Virus record (IMG/VR): IMGVR_UViG_3300042894_002735
Location: 1-64,000 of that record
Strand: one strand, 5' to 3'
Origin: a virus
Length of the DNA: 64,000 nucleotides
Positions within the stretch are counted from its first letter, which is position 1. Each line of letters begins with the position of its first letter. Shown here in pieces: positions 1 to 9,175 of the stretch. The notes under the pieces are model-generated. The model made no database searches. It saw nothing but the letters and a program-made list of their open reading frames with translations, and had not been told where the DNA came from. Made by a program: the position numbers and the translations under genes.

Positions 1-3000
1 GAACCTGACGAACCTGATGTTCCCGAAGAACCTGATGTTCCAGATGTTCCGCTAGTTCCTGAAGAACCTGATGTTCCTGAAGAACCTGATGTTCCACTAG
101 TTCCTGATGAACCACTTGAACCTGAAGTTCCGCTAGTACCTGATGAACCTGATGTTCCGCTTGTTCCTGATGAACCTGAAGAACCTGAAGTTCCATTTGT
201 ACCGCTTGTTCCTGAAGAACCTGATGAACCTGATGTTCCACTAGTTCCTGAAGAACCACTTGAACCTGAAGTTCCGCTAGTACCTGATGAACCTGATGTT
301 CCGCTTGTTCCTGATGAACCTGAAGAACCTGAAGTTCCATTTGTACCGCTTGTTCCTGAAGAACCTGAAGTTCCGCTAGTTCCTGAAGAACCTGATGTTC
401 CTGAAGAACCTGATGTTCCTGAAGAACCTGACGAACCTGATGTTCCCGAAGAACCTGATGTTCCAGAAGTTCCGCTAGTACCTGATGAACCTGATGTTCC
501 GCTTGTTCCTGATGAACCTGAAGAACCTGATGTTCCACTAGTTCCTGAAGAACCACTTGAACCTGAAGTTCCGCTAGTACCTGATGAACCTGATGTTCCG
601 CTAGTTCCTGAAGAACCTGATGAACCTGAAGAACCTGAAGTTCCATTTGTACCGCTTGTTCCTGAAGAACCTGATGAACCTGATGTTCCACTAGTTCCTG
701 AAGAACCACTTGAACCTGAAGTTCCGCTAGTACCTGATGAACCTGATGTTCCGCTTGTTCCTGATGAACCTGAAGAACCTGAAGTTCCATTTGTACCGCT
801 TGTTCCTGAAGAACCTGAAGTTCCGCTTGTTCCTGAAGAACCTGAAGTTCCGCTAGTACCTGATGAACCTGATGTTCCGCTCGTTCCTGATGAACCTGAG
901 CTACCTGATGTTCCGCTCGTTCCTGATGAACCTGATGTTCCGCTCGTTCCTGATGAACCTGAAGTTCCATTTGTACCGCTTGTTCCTGAAGAACCTGATG
1001 TTCCGCTCGTTCCTGATGAACCTGAGCTACCTGATGTTCCGCTCGTTCCTGATGAACCTGATGTTCCGCTTGTTCCTGATGAACCTGAAGAACCTGAAGT
1101 TCCGCTAGTTCCTGATGAACCTGATGAACCACTTGAACCTGAAGTTCCATTTGTACCACTTGTTCCTGATGAACCTGAGCTACCTGATGTACCAGAAGTT
1201 CCTGAAGAACCTGAAGTTCCGCTCGTTCCTGATGAACCTGAAGAACCTGAAGTTCCACTAGTTCCTGACGAACCTGAAGTTCCGCTAGTACCTGATGAAC
1301 CTGATGTACCACTTGTTCCTGACGAACCTGATGTTCCTGACGAACCACTTAAACCTGAAGTTCCGCTAGTACCTGACGAACCTGATGTTCCTGACGAACC
1401 ACTTGAACCTGAAGTTCCGCTAGTACCTGACGAACCTGAAGTTCCATTTGTACCACTTGTTCCTGATGAACCTGAGCTACCTGATGTTCCTGAAGAGCCA
1501 GATGTTCCATTTGTACCGCTTGTTCCTGATGAACCTGATGTTCCATTTGTACCGCTTGTTCCTGATGAACCTGAAGTTCCACTTGAACCTGATGTTCCTG
1601 AAGTACCATCAGCACCGCTTACACCTGATGTTCCGCTCGTTCCTGAAGAGCCAGATGTACCATTTGTACCGCTTGTTCCCGATGAACCTGATGTTCCGCT
1701 CGTTCCTGAAGAACCTGATGTACCATTTGTACCGCTTGTTCCTGAAGAACCTGATGTTCCGCTAGTTCCTGATGAACCTGAAGTTCCGCTCGTTCCTGAT
1801 GAACCACTTGAACCTGAAGTTCCATTTGTACCGCTTGTTCCTGAAGAACCTGATGTTCCGCTCGTTCCTGATGAACCTGAAGTTCCGCTTGTTCCTGATG
1901 AACCTGAAGAACCTGAAGTTCCATTTGTACCGCTTGTTCCCGATGAACCTGATGTTCCGCTCGTTCCTGATGAACCACTTGAACCTGAAGTTCCATTTGT
2001 ACCGCTTGTTCCCGATGAACCTGATGTTCCGCTCGTTCCTGAAGAACCTGATGTACCATTTGTACCACTTGTTCCTGATGAACCTGAAGAACCTGAAGTT
2101 CCACTAGTTCCTGACGAACCTGAAGTTCCGCTAGTTCCTGATGAACCACTTGAACCTGAAGTTCCATTTGTACCACTTGTTCCTGATGAACCTGAGCTAC
2201 CTGATGTACCAGAAGTTCCTGAAGAACCTGAAGTTCCATTTGTACCACTTGTTCCTGATGAACCTGAGCTACCTGATGTACCAGAAGTTCCCGATGAACC
2301 TGAAGTTCCGCTTGTTCCTGATGAACCTGATGTTCCGCTTGTTCCTGATGAACCTGATGTTCCGCTTGTTCCTGATGAACCTGAAGTTCCGCTCGTTCCT
2401 GATGAACCACTTGAACCTGAAGTTCCGCTAGTACCTGAAGAACCACTTGAACCTGAAGTTCCATTTGTACCACTTGTTCCTGAAGAACCACTTGAACCTG
2501 AAGTTCCATTTGTACCGCTTGTTCCCGATGAACCTGAAGTTCCGCTCGTTCCTGATGAACCACTTGAACCTGAAGTTCCATTTGTACCGCTTGTTCCTGA
2601 AGAACCGCTTGAACCTGAAGTTCCATTTGTACCGCTTGTTCCTGAAGAACCGCTTGTTCCTGAAGAACCGCCTGTTCCTGATGAACCTGAAGTTCCACTT
2701 GTTCCTGATGAACCTGAAGTTCCACTTGTTCCTGAAGAACCTGAGGAACCGCCTGTTCCTGACGAACCACTAGTTCCTGACGAACCACTAGTTCCTGAAG
2801 TTCCGTCAGCACCACTTACACCTGATGTTCCTGATGTTCCTGAAGAACCTGATGTACCATTTGTACCGCTCGTTCCTGATGAACCACTTGAACCTGATGT
2901 ACCATTTGTGCCGCTTGTTCCTGATGAACCTGATGTACCATTTGTACCGCTTGTTCCTGAAGAACCCGATGTACCATTTGTGCCGCTTGTTCCTGATGAA

Positions 3001-3178
3001 CCTGAAGTTCCGCTCGTTCCTGAAGAACCTGATGTTCCGCTAGTTCCTGATGAACCACTTGAACCTGAAGTACCAGATGAACCTGATGTTCCACTAGTAC
3101 CATTGATACCACTAATACCAGATGTTCCTGAAGTCCCACTTGTTCCTGAAGAACCAGATGAACCTGAAGTTCCCCCTG
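1..3178 (-). repeat. Nine-base (G-x-x) repeat tract with higher-order copies
   Basis: The region is built from nine-base units encoding G-S-S, G-T-S and G-T-N. Larger blocks recur. A block beginning cttgaacctgaag starts at 115, 259, 556 and 709, with spacings of 144, 297 and 153 bases. A block at 1 recurs at 424. The rare GVSGADG coding insert occurs at about 1611 and 2808. All these spacings are multiples of nine, which fits expansion by slippage or unequal recombination in whole triplet units. Copy number in an assembly of such DNA may be unreliable. Confidence 0.9.
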
Positions 3179-4028
3179 TTATTGTAACTGTTATTGCACC
3201 GTCACCATCATTAGTAACAGAAGCACCATTGAATGTTATACCAGTGACATTACTTACGGTTGTAACTCCGTCTCCAACTGTTAAAGGACTACCTCCTCCT
3301 GAGGTAAATCCTGTAATTTGAATGTCGTCACCAAGTGAATTTGTTAATGTTAAAGTTTGTGTACCGGAATTATAAGTTCCACCTGTAATTGGCGCAGTAA
3401 ATCCTGAAATTGTAATAGTACCACCTGTATTATTGTATAAATCTAAATCTGAAGTTCCTGAGAAATAAGTACCACCTGTAATTTGTACATCACTACCCCA
3501 AAATATTTGCCATCTGGCATTATTCTTAGTTACCCCACCAACACCTTCAATTGTTGAGCCTGTCCAAGCATCAAGAAGGGCCGCTCCTTGTGGCGTATCA
3601 TCATAAACCTCATAACCACTACCTAAATCAATGATAGAACCAGCAGTTTCAGCATCATCCCACATTGACGTAAATCCTGTCATCGTGTATTGGTACACAG
3701 TGTCTGTCTCTTGGACATACACCTGCATACCTAATCTTCTACGACCTGAAGAAATACCATCGTTATTTAATGTTAGCGTGTTTGGTAATGAATAAGGTAC
3801 GTTATAAGTTAAGTTAATAGGAATTGAGTTTCCTGAGTAGTAAACAACACCCCCATTAATTAAAATGTCATTTGGAATTATGAAATCTAGGTCAGATAAG
3901 GAGTAAACTTCCATATATCCACCAATTCCAAGTACACTAAAATTTGTACCGGTATTATTTTCTCTAATGACTGAATCAGGAGTCTGAAGAATGGTTGTTG
4001 ATACGGGGTTTTTATATTGAAAACTCAT
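1..4028 (-). CDS. Giant Gly-Ser-Thr repeat tail fibre/adhesin (3' end outside window)
   Basis: An open minus-strand frame runs from ATG at 4028 to the left edge with no stop, so at least 1,342 residues are present and the C-terminus is missing. Residues 1 to about 283 form a non-repetitive N-terminal part (starts MSFQYKNPVSTT). It ends in Gly/Thr-rich beta-type sequence (TGGTYNSGTQTLTLTN and similar). From about residue 284 (base 3178) onward the protein is almost only G-S-S, G-T-S and G-T-N triplets, with rare inserts such as GVSGADG. Such G-x-x tracts are collagen-like and typical of long trimeric phage fibres. The role as a distal tail fibre or adhesin is inferred from the repeats and from the baseplate genes transcribed before it. 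A TATTTAT element lies 17 bases before the start. Proline-rich open frames on the plus strand here are antisense shadows. Confidence 0.85.
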   Translation of the reverse strand, partial: MSFQYKNPVSTTILQTPDSVIRENNTGTNFSVLGIGGYMEVYSLSDLDFIIPNDILINGGVVYYSGNSIPINLTYNVPYSLPNTLTLNNDGISSGRRRLGMQVYVQETDTVYQYTMTGFTSMWDDAETAGSIIDLGSGYEVYDDTPQGAALLDAWTGSTIEGVGGVTKNNARWQIFWGSDVQITGGTYFSGTSDLDLYNNTGGTITISGFTAPITGGTYNSGTQTLTLTNSLGDDIQITGFTSGGGSPLTVGDGVTTVSNVTGITFNGASVTNDGDGAITVTITGGTSGSSGSSGTSGTSGTSGISGINGTSGTSGSSGTSGSSGSSGTSGTSGSSGTSGTSGSSGTSGTNGTSGSSGTSGTNGTSGSSGTSGTNGTSGSSGSSGTSGTNGTSGSSGTSGTSGVSGADGTSGTSGSSGTSGSSGTGGSSGSSGTSGTSGSSGTSGTSGSSGTGGSSGTSGSSGTSGTNGTSGSSGSSGTSGTNGTSGSSGSSGTSGTSGSSGTSGTNGTSGSSGSSGTSGTNGTSGSSGSSGTSGTSGSSGSSGTSGTSGSSGTSGTSGSSGTSGTSGSSGTSGTSGSSGTSGTSGSSGSSGTSGTNGTSGSSGTSGTSGSSGSSGTSGTNGTSGSSGSSGTSGTSGSSGTSGTSGSSGSSGTSGTNGTSGSSGTSGTSGSSGTSGTNGTSGSSGSSGTSGTSGSSGTSGTNGTSGSSGSSGTSGTSGSSGTSGTSGSSGTSGTNGTSGSSGSSGTSGTSGSSGTSGTSGSSGTSGTNGTSGSSGTSGTSGSSGTSGTNGTSGSSGTSGTSGVSGADGTSGTSGSSGTSGSSGTSGTNGTSGSSGTSGTNGTSGSSGTSGSSGSSGTSGTNGTSGSSGTSGTSGSSGSSGTSGSSGTSGTSGLSGSSGTSGSSGTSGTSGSSGTSGTSGSSGTSGTSGSSGSSGTSGTSGSSGTSGTSGSSGSSGTSGTNGTSGSSGSSGSSGTSGTSGSSGSSGTSGTSGSSGTSGTSGSSGSSGTSGTSGSSGTSGTNGTSGSSGTSGTSGSSGTSGTSGSSGSSGTSGTSGSSGTSGTSGSSGTSGTSGSSGTSGTNGTSGSSGSSGTSGTSGSSGTSGTSGSSGSSGTSGTSGSSGSSGTSGTNGTSGSSGSSGSSGTSGTSGSSGTSGTSGSSGSSGTSGTSGSSGSSGTSGTSGSSGTSGTSGTSGSSGTSGSSGSSGTSGSSGTSGSSGTSGTSGSSGTSGTNGTSGSSGSSGTSGTSGSSGTSGTSGSSGSSGTSGTSGSSGSSGTSGTNGTSGSSGSSGTSGTSGSSGTSGTSGSSGSSGTSGTSGSSGTSGSSGTSGTSGTSGSSGTSGSSG

Positions 4029-4045
4029 TTCTTTTTTTTTATTTA

Positions 4046-4052
4046 ATAAATA
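4046..4052 (-). promoter_or_regulatory. TATTTAT late-promoter-like element
   Basis: TATTTAT on the coding strand, 17 bases before the ATG of the repeat fibre gene. It is one of fourteen such elements at unit heads in the window. Confidence 0.5.
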
Positions 4053-4064
4053 TTTTTAATTTCT

Positions 4065-6278
4065 TTATACTAGCGTGCCTCCTCGGAAATACCAAGCGTT
4101 TCCGTTGTTAGTTATGGTCAATCCACCCGCAGGTTTTGTAACATATACTCTGTAAGTACCCGCAGGTATATTTGCTGAGCCTGTGTAGTTTATTATTAAA
4201 CTATTATAAATTGAACTCACAACCGTATCAGTTGCCGGTGGGTTAGCATTACCATTCAAGATTGTAGAATACTTTTGTCCGTTAGTCGCTCCCGTTGATA
4301 CAAACCAAACATAGTACGCCACTTCAGTAGGATTTGGTACTGTCGCAGCAGGAACTTGGATTGTTTGGAATCTATAAGCAACTATCGGGTTACCAAAAGC
4401 GTCATTACCACCACTTGTTGTTGAAATTGGCGCTGTGAATATTGCTGGTTCAGATACACCCCATCCACTGTAGGCAATATAGGTGTTCATTTGTGTATTA
4501 AATGTCGCCTGTATTGTTGATGGTGAAGTAATGTTAAATCCTCTGAACGCACTTCCTTGTGCCAGCATATAGTTGTTTAACGCAGTTCTGATTGTTGCGT
4601 CGTTTCTATCGATGAACAAATACGCCTGTATTGGTTGTGCCGATGGAGTTGGTGTTGGAGTAGTTGTAGTGGTTGGCGTTGGTGACGCAGTATTAGTAGG
4701 TGTTTGAGTTGGAGTATTTGTTGCGGTTTGTGTTGGTGTTGGAGTCGATGTCTGTGTTGGAGTTGGTGTCTTTGTTTGTGTTGGTGTTTGTGTTGGTGTT
4801 GAAGTATTAGTTGCGGTATTTGTAGGCGTAGGAGTATTAGTCGCAGTTTGCGATGGTGTTGGTGTTTGTGTCGGTGTTGGAGTCTGAGTTCTCGTTGGTG
4901 TTTGTGTTGGGGTCTGAGTTCTCGTTGGTGTTTGTGTTGGTGTTTGTGTTGGACTAGCAGTAATAGACGGTGTTGGAGTGTTAGTCGATGTTGCGGTTTG
5001 TGTTGGGGTTGGCGTATTAGTTGCTGTTTGTGTTGGAGTATTAGTCGCAGTATTAGTTGGAGTATTAGTTGCCGTATTAGTTGGCGTCTGAGTTGGAGTA
5101 TTAGTGGCAGTATTGGTTGGTGTTTGAGTATTAGTCGCAGTATTAGTTGGCGTTTGCGTTGGCGTTTGAGTTGCAGTATTAGTTGGTGTAGGTGTTGGAG
5201 TCTGAGTTGCGGTATTAGTTGGAGTCTGAGTTGGACTAGCAGTAATAGACGGTGTTGGTGTCGGTGTGATATCAGATGTAACTGAAGGTGTAGGTGTATT
5301 TGTTTGTGTCGCAGTTTGTGTTGGTGTAACCGTATTAGTCGCAGTAATTGTAGGTGTCTGCGTAGCAGTTTGTGTTGGTGTATTAGTGGCAGTTTGAGTT
5401 GGTGTCGCGGTTTGAGTTGGTGTGTTAGTTGCAGTTTGTGTTGGTGTGTTAGTTGCAGTTTGTGTTGGTGTGTTAGTTGCAGTTTGTGTTGGTGTGTTAG
5501 TTGCAGTATTAGTTGGTGTTTGGGTAACCGTTGGTGTTTGAGTAGGCGTAGAAGTATTGGTCGGTGTTTGAGTAACCGTTGGAGTTTGTGTTGGAGTTGA
5601 AGTTTGTGTCGGAGTTTGTGTTCTTGTCGCTGTTTGTGTCGGAGTTTGGGTTCTTGTTGGAGTCTGTGTAGGTGTTGCAGTCCTTGTGTTAGTTGGGGTC
5701 TGTGTTGGTGTTGAAGTATTTGTTGCGGTGTTAGTTGGCGTGTGAGTGTTAGTTGGAGTCTGTGTTGGTGTTGAAGTTGATGTATTTGTTGGCGTAGGTG
5801 TTTTAGTTTGGGTTGCAGTATTAGTTGGTGTGTGAGTTTGGGTATTTGTAGGTGTATTTGTTGGAGTATGCGAAGGGGTATTTGTTACCGTATTAGTAGG
5901 TGTGATAGTCGGTGTTACAGATGGTGTCGCGGTAGATGTCGGGCTAACAGTTTGTGTTGGCGTACTTGTGGCACCTGGAGTCGTAGAAGTAGGTGTTGGT
6001 GTTGGCGTAGTTGTTGGCGTATAAGTTGGGGTAGGTGTTGGTGTTGGGGTGAAATCAAAGCACACCACATAACCATCAATCATTTGTTGTCTGGTTATAT
6101 CAGTGGCATATGCCGGCTCAGAAGTTGAATTTATGAATATATCAAATGGACCAATTGCGTTAGAACTAGCTGGTATTCTAACAATATAACAAGATGGCCC
6201 GGTGACTGTAATCTGTTTTTGAACCTCAGTATTACACCCCGTTGCCTTATTGACACAAATTATAGTTTCTAACGACAT
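4065..6278 (-). CDS. Thr-Pro-rich linker virion protein
   Basis: A 737-residue protein with three parts. Residues 1-76 form a small Cys-containing N-terminal domain. Residues about 77-545 are almost pure T-P, T-Q-T-P, T-N-T and related units, an extended rod or linker. Residues about 546-737 form a folded C-terminal domain without a family I recognise (contains [13 protein letters not shown] and ends YFRGGTLV). It sits between the repeat fibre and the SprB-repeat protein, so a surface-exposed virion or adhesion role is inferred. Similar Thr-Pro stretches occur in the SprB-repeat protein and at the C-terminus of the 2,194-residue hub protein. The Cys/Trp/Ser-rich open frames on the plus strand are antisense artefacts. 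Confidence 0.75.
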   Translation of the reverse strand: MSLETIICVNKATGCNTEVQKQITVTGPSCYIVRIPASSNAIGPFDIFINSTSEPAYATDITRQQMIDGYVVCFDFTPTPTPTPTYTPTTTPTPTPTSTTPGATSTPTQTVSPTSTATPSVTPTITPTNTVTNTPSHTPTNTPTNTQTHTPTNTATQTKTPTPTNTSTSTPTQTPTNTHTPTNTATNTSTPTQTPTNTRTATPTQTPTRTQTPTQTATRTQTPTQTSTPTQTPTVTQTPTNTSTPTQTPTVTQTPTNTATNTPTQTATNTPTQTATNTPTQTATNTPTQTATPTQTATNTPTQTATQTPTITATNTVTPTQTATQTNTPTPSVTSDITPTPTPSITASPTQTPTNTATQTPTPTPTNTATQTPTQTPTNTATNTQTPTNTATNTPTQTPTNTATNTPTNTATNTPTQTATNTPTPTQTATSTNTPTPSITASPTQTPTQTPTRTQTPTQTPTRTQTPTPTQTPTPSQTATNTPTPTNTATNTSTPTQTPTQTKTPTPTQTSTPTPTQTATNTPTQTPTNTASPTPTTTTTPTPTPSAQPIQAYLFIDRNDATIRTALNNYMLAQGSAFRGFNITSPSTIQATFNTQMNTYIAYSGWGVSEPAIFTAPISTTSGGNDAFGNPIVAYRFQTIQVPAATVPNPTEVAYYVWFVSTGATNGQKYSTILNGNANPPATDTVVSSIYNSLIINYTGSANIPAGTYRVYVTKPAGGLTITNNGNAWYFRGGTLV

Positions 6279-6288
6279 TTTTTTTAAT

Positions 6289-6295
6289 ATAAATA
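6289..6295 (-). promoter_or_regulatory. TATTTAT late-promoter-like element
   Basis: TATTTAT on the coding strand, 10 bases before the ATG of the Thr-Pro-rich protein gene and downstream of a possible terminator. Confidence 0.45.
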
Positions 6296-6350
6296 CATAG
6301 GTTTCCTTGTTTCAAAAATCGTTTTTAGTAAGTTTTTTTGAAAAGGGAAA

Positions 6351-6369
6351 AATAATCCTCAAGATTATT
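6351..6369 (-). terminator. Possible weak terminator
   Basis: A perfect seven-base-pair stem (AATAATC/GATTATT) with a five-base loop lies just after the stop of the small gene at 6384. It is followed by TTTCCCTTTT on the minus strand. The stem is AT-rich and the T-run is interrupted, so efficiency is doubtful. Confidence 0.4.
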
Positions 6370-6383
6370 AGTATTCATACATC

Positions 6384-6710
6384 TTAATCGACCGTAATAC
6401 TATAATCACAAGACTCGGCAGTAACAGAAATTGTATAGGTGCAAGATGCGATTTCCACAGAAATATCAAATCCACATCCATAGCTACAATCAATAATTTC
6501 AAACTTTTTACATCCTCTGTTATCGATTAAAGTAACCATAACAGCAGGAGCATTATTGAATAAACTTGGTGGATAAAAATTTGCTGCGGGAGGTATTAAA
6601 CCTGTGTTGGTAATTGTACCAATTAATGATTCATTATTTCCATAAACATCAGAAACATAAACATATATTGGAGTTTCTCCCGTAACCGCTTCAATTCTTA
6701 TCTGTGTCAT
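6384..6710 (-). CDS. Hypothetical small virion-associated protein
   Basis: A 108-residue protein starting MTQIRIEAVTG. The longest frame begins three codons earlier at a TTG, but the ATG at 6710 forms an ATGA overlap with the stop of the upstream SprB-repeat gene and is preferred. The C-terminal half has several cysteines and short beta-strand repeats (SYGCGFDISVEIASC, then CTYTISVTAESC). It probably belongs to the same surface or adhesin unit as its neighbours. I recognise no family. Confidence 0.7.
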   Translation of the reverse strand: MTQIRIEAVTGETPIYVYVSDVYGNNESLIGTITNTGLIPPAANFYPPSLFNNAPAVMVTLIDNRGCKKFEIIDCSYGCGFDISVEIASCTYTISVTAESCDYSITVD

Positions 6711-9175
6711 TGTAGGCAAATAATGTCATAAACTATAAGTAACTCAACAGTAATTTCTTGGTCAGTTAAAGGACCTCCTTGAGTTGCCTGAATAGTAATT
6801 TGATTGGTTAATGGGTTAACTGTAACATTTGAAACCCCGTTAATACTTTCCAACATTGTGGTAATTGTGTTGTACCATAAATTATCACTTGGTACATCAA
6901 CCAATGTTGTTCCTGTATAGAATGTTGTTGTTAAAATAGTGTTGAGTGGTTGAACTTGGACTTTAGCGGTATAAATTGCGGTGTTAATCGAACAATCCGT
7001 ATTACCTGATGTTAAGTCGTTAAATCCTTCAACTAATATTTGATTGATACCTCGTTTGGTTGGTGAAACGATATTGAAGGTTTCTGAACCCATTGTATAA
7101 CATTGGAGTGATACATACGTCGCATCACAATCGATAATCGTTTGTGCTGCGTTTGAACAACCATTAGAGTCAGTTACAATCAATCCATAAGTACCACCCG
7201 TTAAACCTGAAACTGTTATCTGTTGTGGATTACCCGCAACATTATCAGACCAATCAAATGTAAATGGTGGAACTCCACTAGAAATAAACGCTGTAATTGT
7301 TCCTTCATTACCAGTTCCACAAGACGTACTGTATAATGAGAACTGAACACTTGGCGTTGTTGTAATTGTGAATGGTTTGTATTGTGTACATCCTGAAGCA
7401 TCCGTAACACTTAAAACGTGTTGACCAGGCGCAACATTATTAAACGTAACCGCAGTTAAAGGCGTATCAATAATTGTTTGAATACCGTCAATAGAATAAT
7501 CATATGGACTTGTTCCACCTGAAGATAAAACAATATTAATACTACCATAAGGATTTCCACAAGTAGAACCCGAAGTTTGTAATGCAATTGTAAATTTATC
7601 TTGTGTTAAAATGGTAACATCTTGTGTGAATAAACAACCCGAACTATCTTGAACAAAAATTGTATAGTCACCTCCAGTTAAATCAGAATAGGTATACTGT
7701 GTAAAGTTAGATGATTGTGATGTGGTGTTACCTTGGTCATCAACTAATGTATATGTATAGGGTGCAGTTCCACCCAATAAACTAACCAAGATTAATCCGT
7801 TGTTAGAATTACAATAAGAGTTTTGTGTTGATACATTAACGGATTGTATACCATTAGGACTTGTTAAAGTTGTTTCTTGTGTGAATGAACAAAGACCAGC
7901 GTCCGTAACAGTAAATCCATAGTTACCACTACTTAACCCTGAAAGTGTATATGTCTGACTATAACTAATTTCTTGAGCCCCCGTAGACGCTGAATAATAG
8001 TATGGCGCAGTTCCACCAGTAATTGTTAAGGTTAATGAACCATTGGCATTGAAGCAACTCGGGGTTGTTGCAGAAAATGAACCAAACCCAACAGGTTCAA
8101 CTCGGGTGACAATTCCTTGTTTGGTTAAACTACACCCGTTGTAGTCTGTAACCGTAACCGAATAAACACCTTCAGTTAATCCTGTTATACTGTCTGTGGT
8201 TTGTCCATTACTCCATAGGTAAGAATAGGGTCCTATACCCGTTTGTCCTGTAACATAAATCTTACCAATATTGTTCTGACCACAAGCAGCGTTTGGTACC
8301 ACATAGAGTCCATAATCGTAAGTAACCGAACTTTCGATTATGAAGTCTGAACTTCTACAAGTACAACCACCCAAGTCAACTGCCTCCAAGTAGTAAGTTC
8401 CCGCAGATAAACTTGAGAACACTACCGTGTTTGTGTTGACCGTTTGAGAAGCAACAAAATCGTCATCAGTTGTATACAAATAATAATTAACCGAGGAATA
8501 AACACTTGAGCAAGTACCCGTCACCGCTCCATTGTCTGAACCACAAGTTGTTGATTGTACGCCTGTGACTGTTGTACAACATCCTGAAGATACAGGAATG
8601 TTGATATAAAATTCATTATTTATTGGCAATGTAGAGTCGTTCGCTCTAACCAAGTAGTTTCCGGCTGCAAGTCCTGTCTTGTAATCTCCAAGACCTAAAT
8701 TAGGACTATACCAATCAAAGGTATAAGGTGGAACTCCTCCTGTTCCAAATATCTGAACTGTACCCGTTCCATTGTCACAAGCTCCAGTTACCGACAGATA
8801 ATAATCAAACGCCCCACCATTACCAAAAGGTCCTGATGGTGTAACACTCGGTGTAATACTTGGGGTAATTGATGGAGTCGGAGTTAGTGTTTGTGTTGGT
8901 GTAACAGTAACTGTTGGAGTTGGTGTTACGGTTGGTGTTGGCGTTGGTGTGGATGTCGGACACGGAACCGATGCCTTACAAACCGCACAACTAGGATAAT
9001 CAGGATTTAAGAACGTGTCAGAACCAGGTCCCGAAGTCGGTACCGAAGTTCTCGCATAACAAGTACTATTGTAAACAACACAATCGCCCAAACTAAAGTT
9101 TGTTAACTCAATCTCAAAAACTCTATAGTCTGAGGAGTCACAACAGTTTTGGAAAAAATAATAACCTAAAGCCAT
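6707..9175 (-). CDS. Virion protein with SprB-type repeats
   Basis: An 822-residue protein. The N-terminal part (1 to about 90) contains several cysteines. A short Thr-Pro linker follows (about 92-140). Then come about seven repeats of 60-85 residues, each with the pattern GxIxxxxxGGxxPYxY, then GLxxGxYxxxVTDxxGC. This is the SprB repeat signature, known from the Flavobacterium gliding adhesin SprB and other Bacteroidota surface proteins. The last ~110 residues lack the repeat. The gene starts in a TAATG overlap with the upstream 992-residue gene, so it is part of the late baseplate/adhesin operon. A role in surface or polysaccharide attachment is inferred from the repeats. Confidence 0.8.
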   Translation of the reverse strand: MALGYYFFQNCCDSSDYRVFEIELTNFSLGDCVVYNSTCYARTSVPTSGPGSDTFLNPDYPSCAVCKASVPCPTSTPTPTPTVTPTPTVTVTPTQTLTPTPSITPSITPSVTPSGPFGNGGAFDYYLSVTGACDNGTGTVQIFGTGGVPPYTFDWYSPNLGLGDYKTGLAAGNYLVRANDSTLPINNEFYINIPVSSGCCTTVTGVQSTTCGSDNGAVTGTCSSVYSSVNYYLYTTDDDFVASQTVNTNTVVFSSLSAGTYYLEAVDLGGCTCRSSDFIIESSVTYDYGLYVVPNAACGQNNIGKIYVTGQTGIGPYSYLWSNGQTTDSITGLTEGVYSVTVTDYNGCSLTKQGIVTRVEPVGFGSFSATTPSCFNANGSLTLTITGGTAPYYYSASTGAQEISYSQTYTLSGLSSGNYGFTVTDAGLCSFTQETTLTSPNGIQSVNVSTQNSYCNSNNGLILVSLLGGTAPYTYTLVDDQGNTTSQSSNFTQYTYSDLTGGDYTIFVQDSSGCLFTQDVTILTQDKFTIALQTSGSTCGNPYGSINIVLSSGGTSPYDYSIDGIQTIIDTPLTAVTFNNVAPGQHVLSVTDASGCTQYKPFTITTTPSVQFSLYSTSCGTGNEGTITAFISSGVPPFTFDWSDNVAGNPQQITVSGLTGGTYGLIVTDSNGCSNAAQTIIDCDATYVSLQCYTMGSETFNIVSPTKRGINQILVEGFNDLTSGNTDCSINTAIYTAKVQVQPLNTILTTTFYTGTTLVDVPSDNLWYNTITTMLESINGVSNVTVNPLTNQITIQATQGGPLTDQEITVELLIVYDIICLQ

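Noticed and set aside
1-3178. Possible CRISPR array or microsatellite.
   Set aside because: Unit length is nine bases with continuous coding sense and no unique spacers, so it is a coding repeat.
863-3321. Several open frames in the repeat tract, including a Pro/Glu/Val-rich plus-strand frame at 2908-3321.
   Set aside because: They are antisense or out-of-frame reads of the G-S-T repeat. The minus-strand fibre frame is continuous to a normal ATG and has a folded N-terminal part; the others are pure low-complexity.
4848-6128. Plus-strand Cys/Trp/Ser-rich frames.
   Set aside because: They are the antisense of the Thr-Pro-rich coding sequence and have no natural protein composition.
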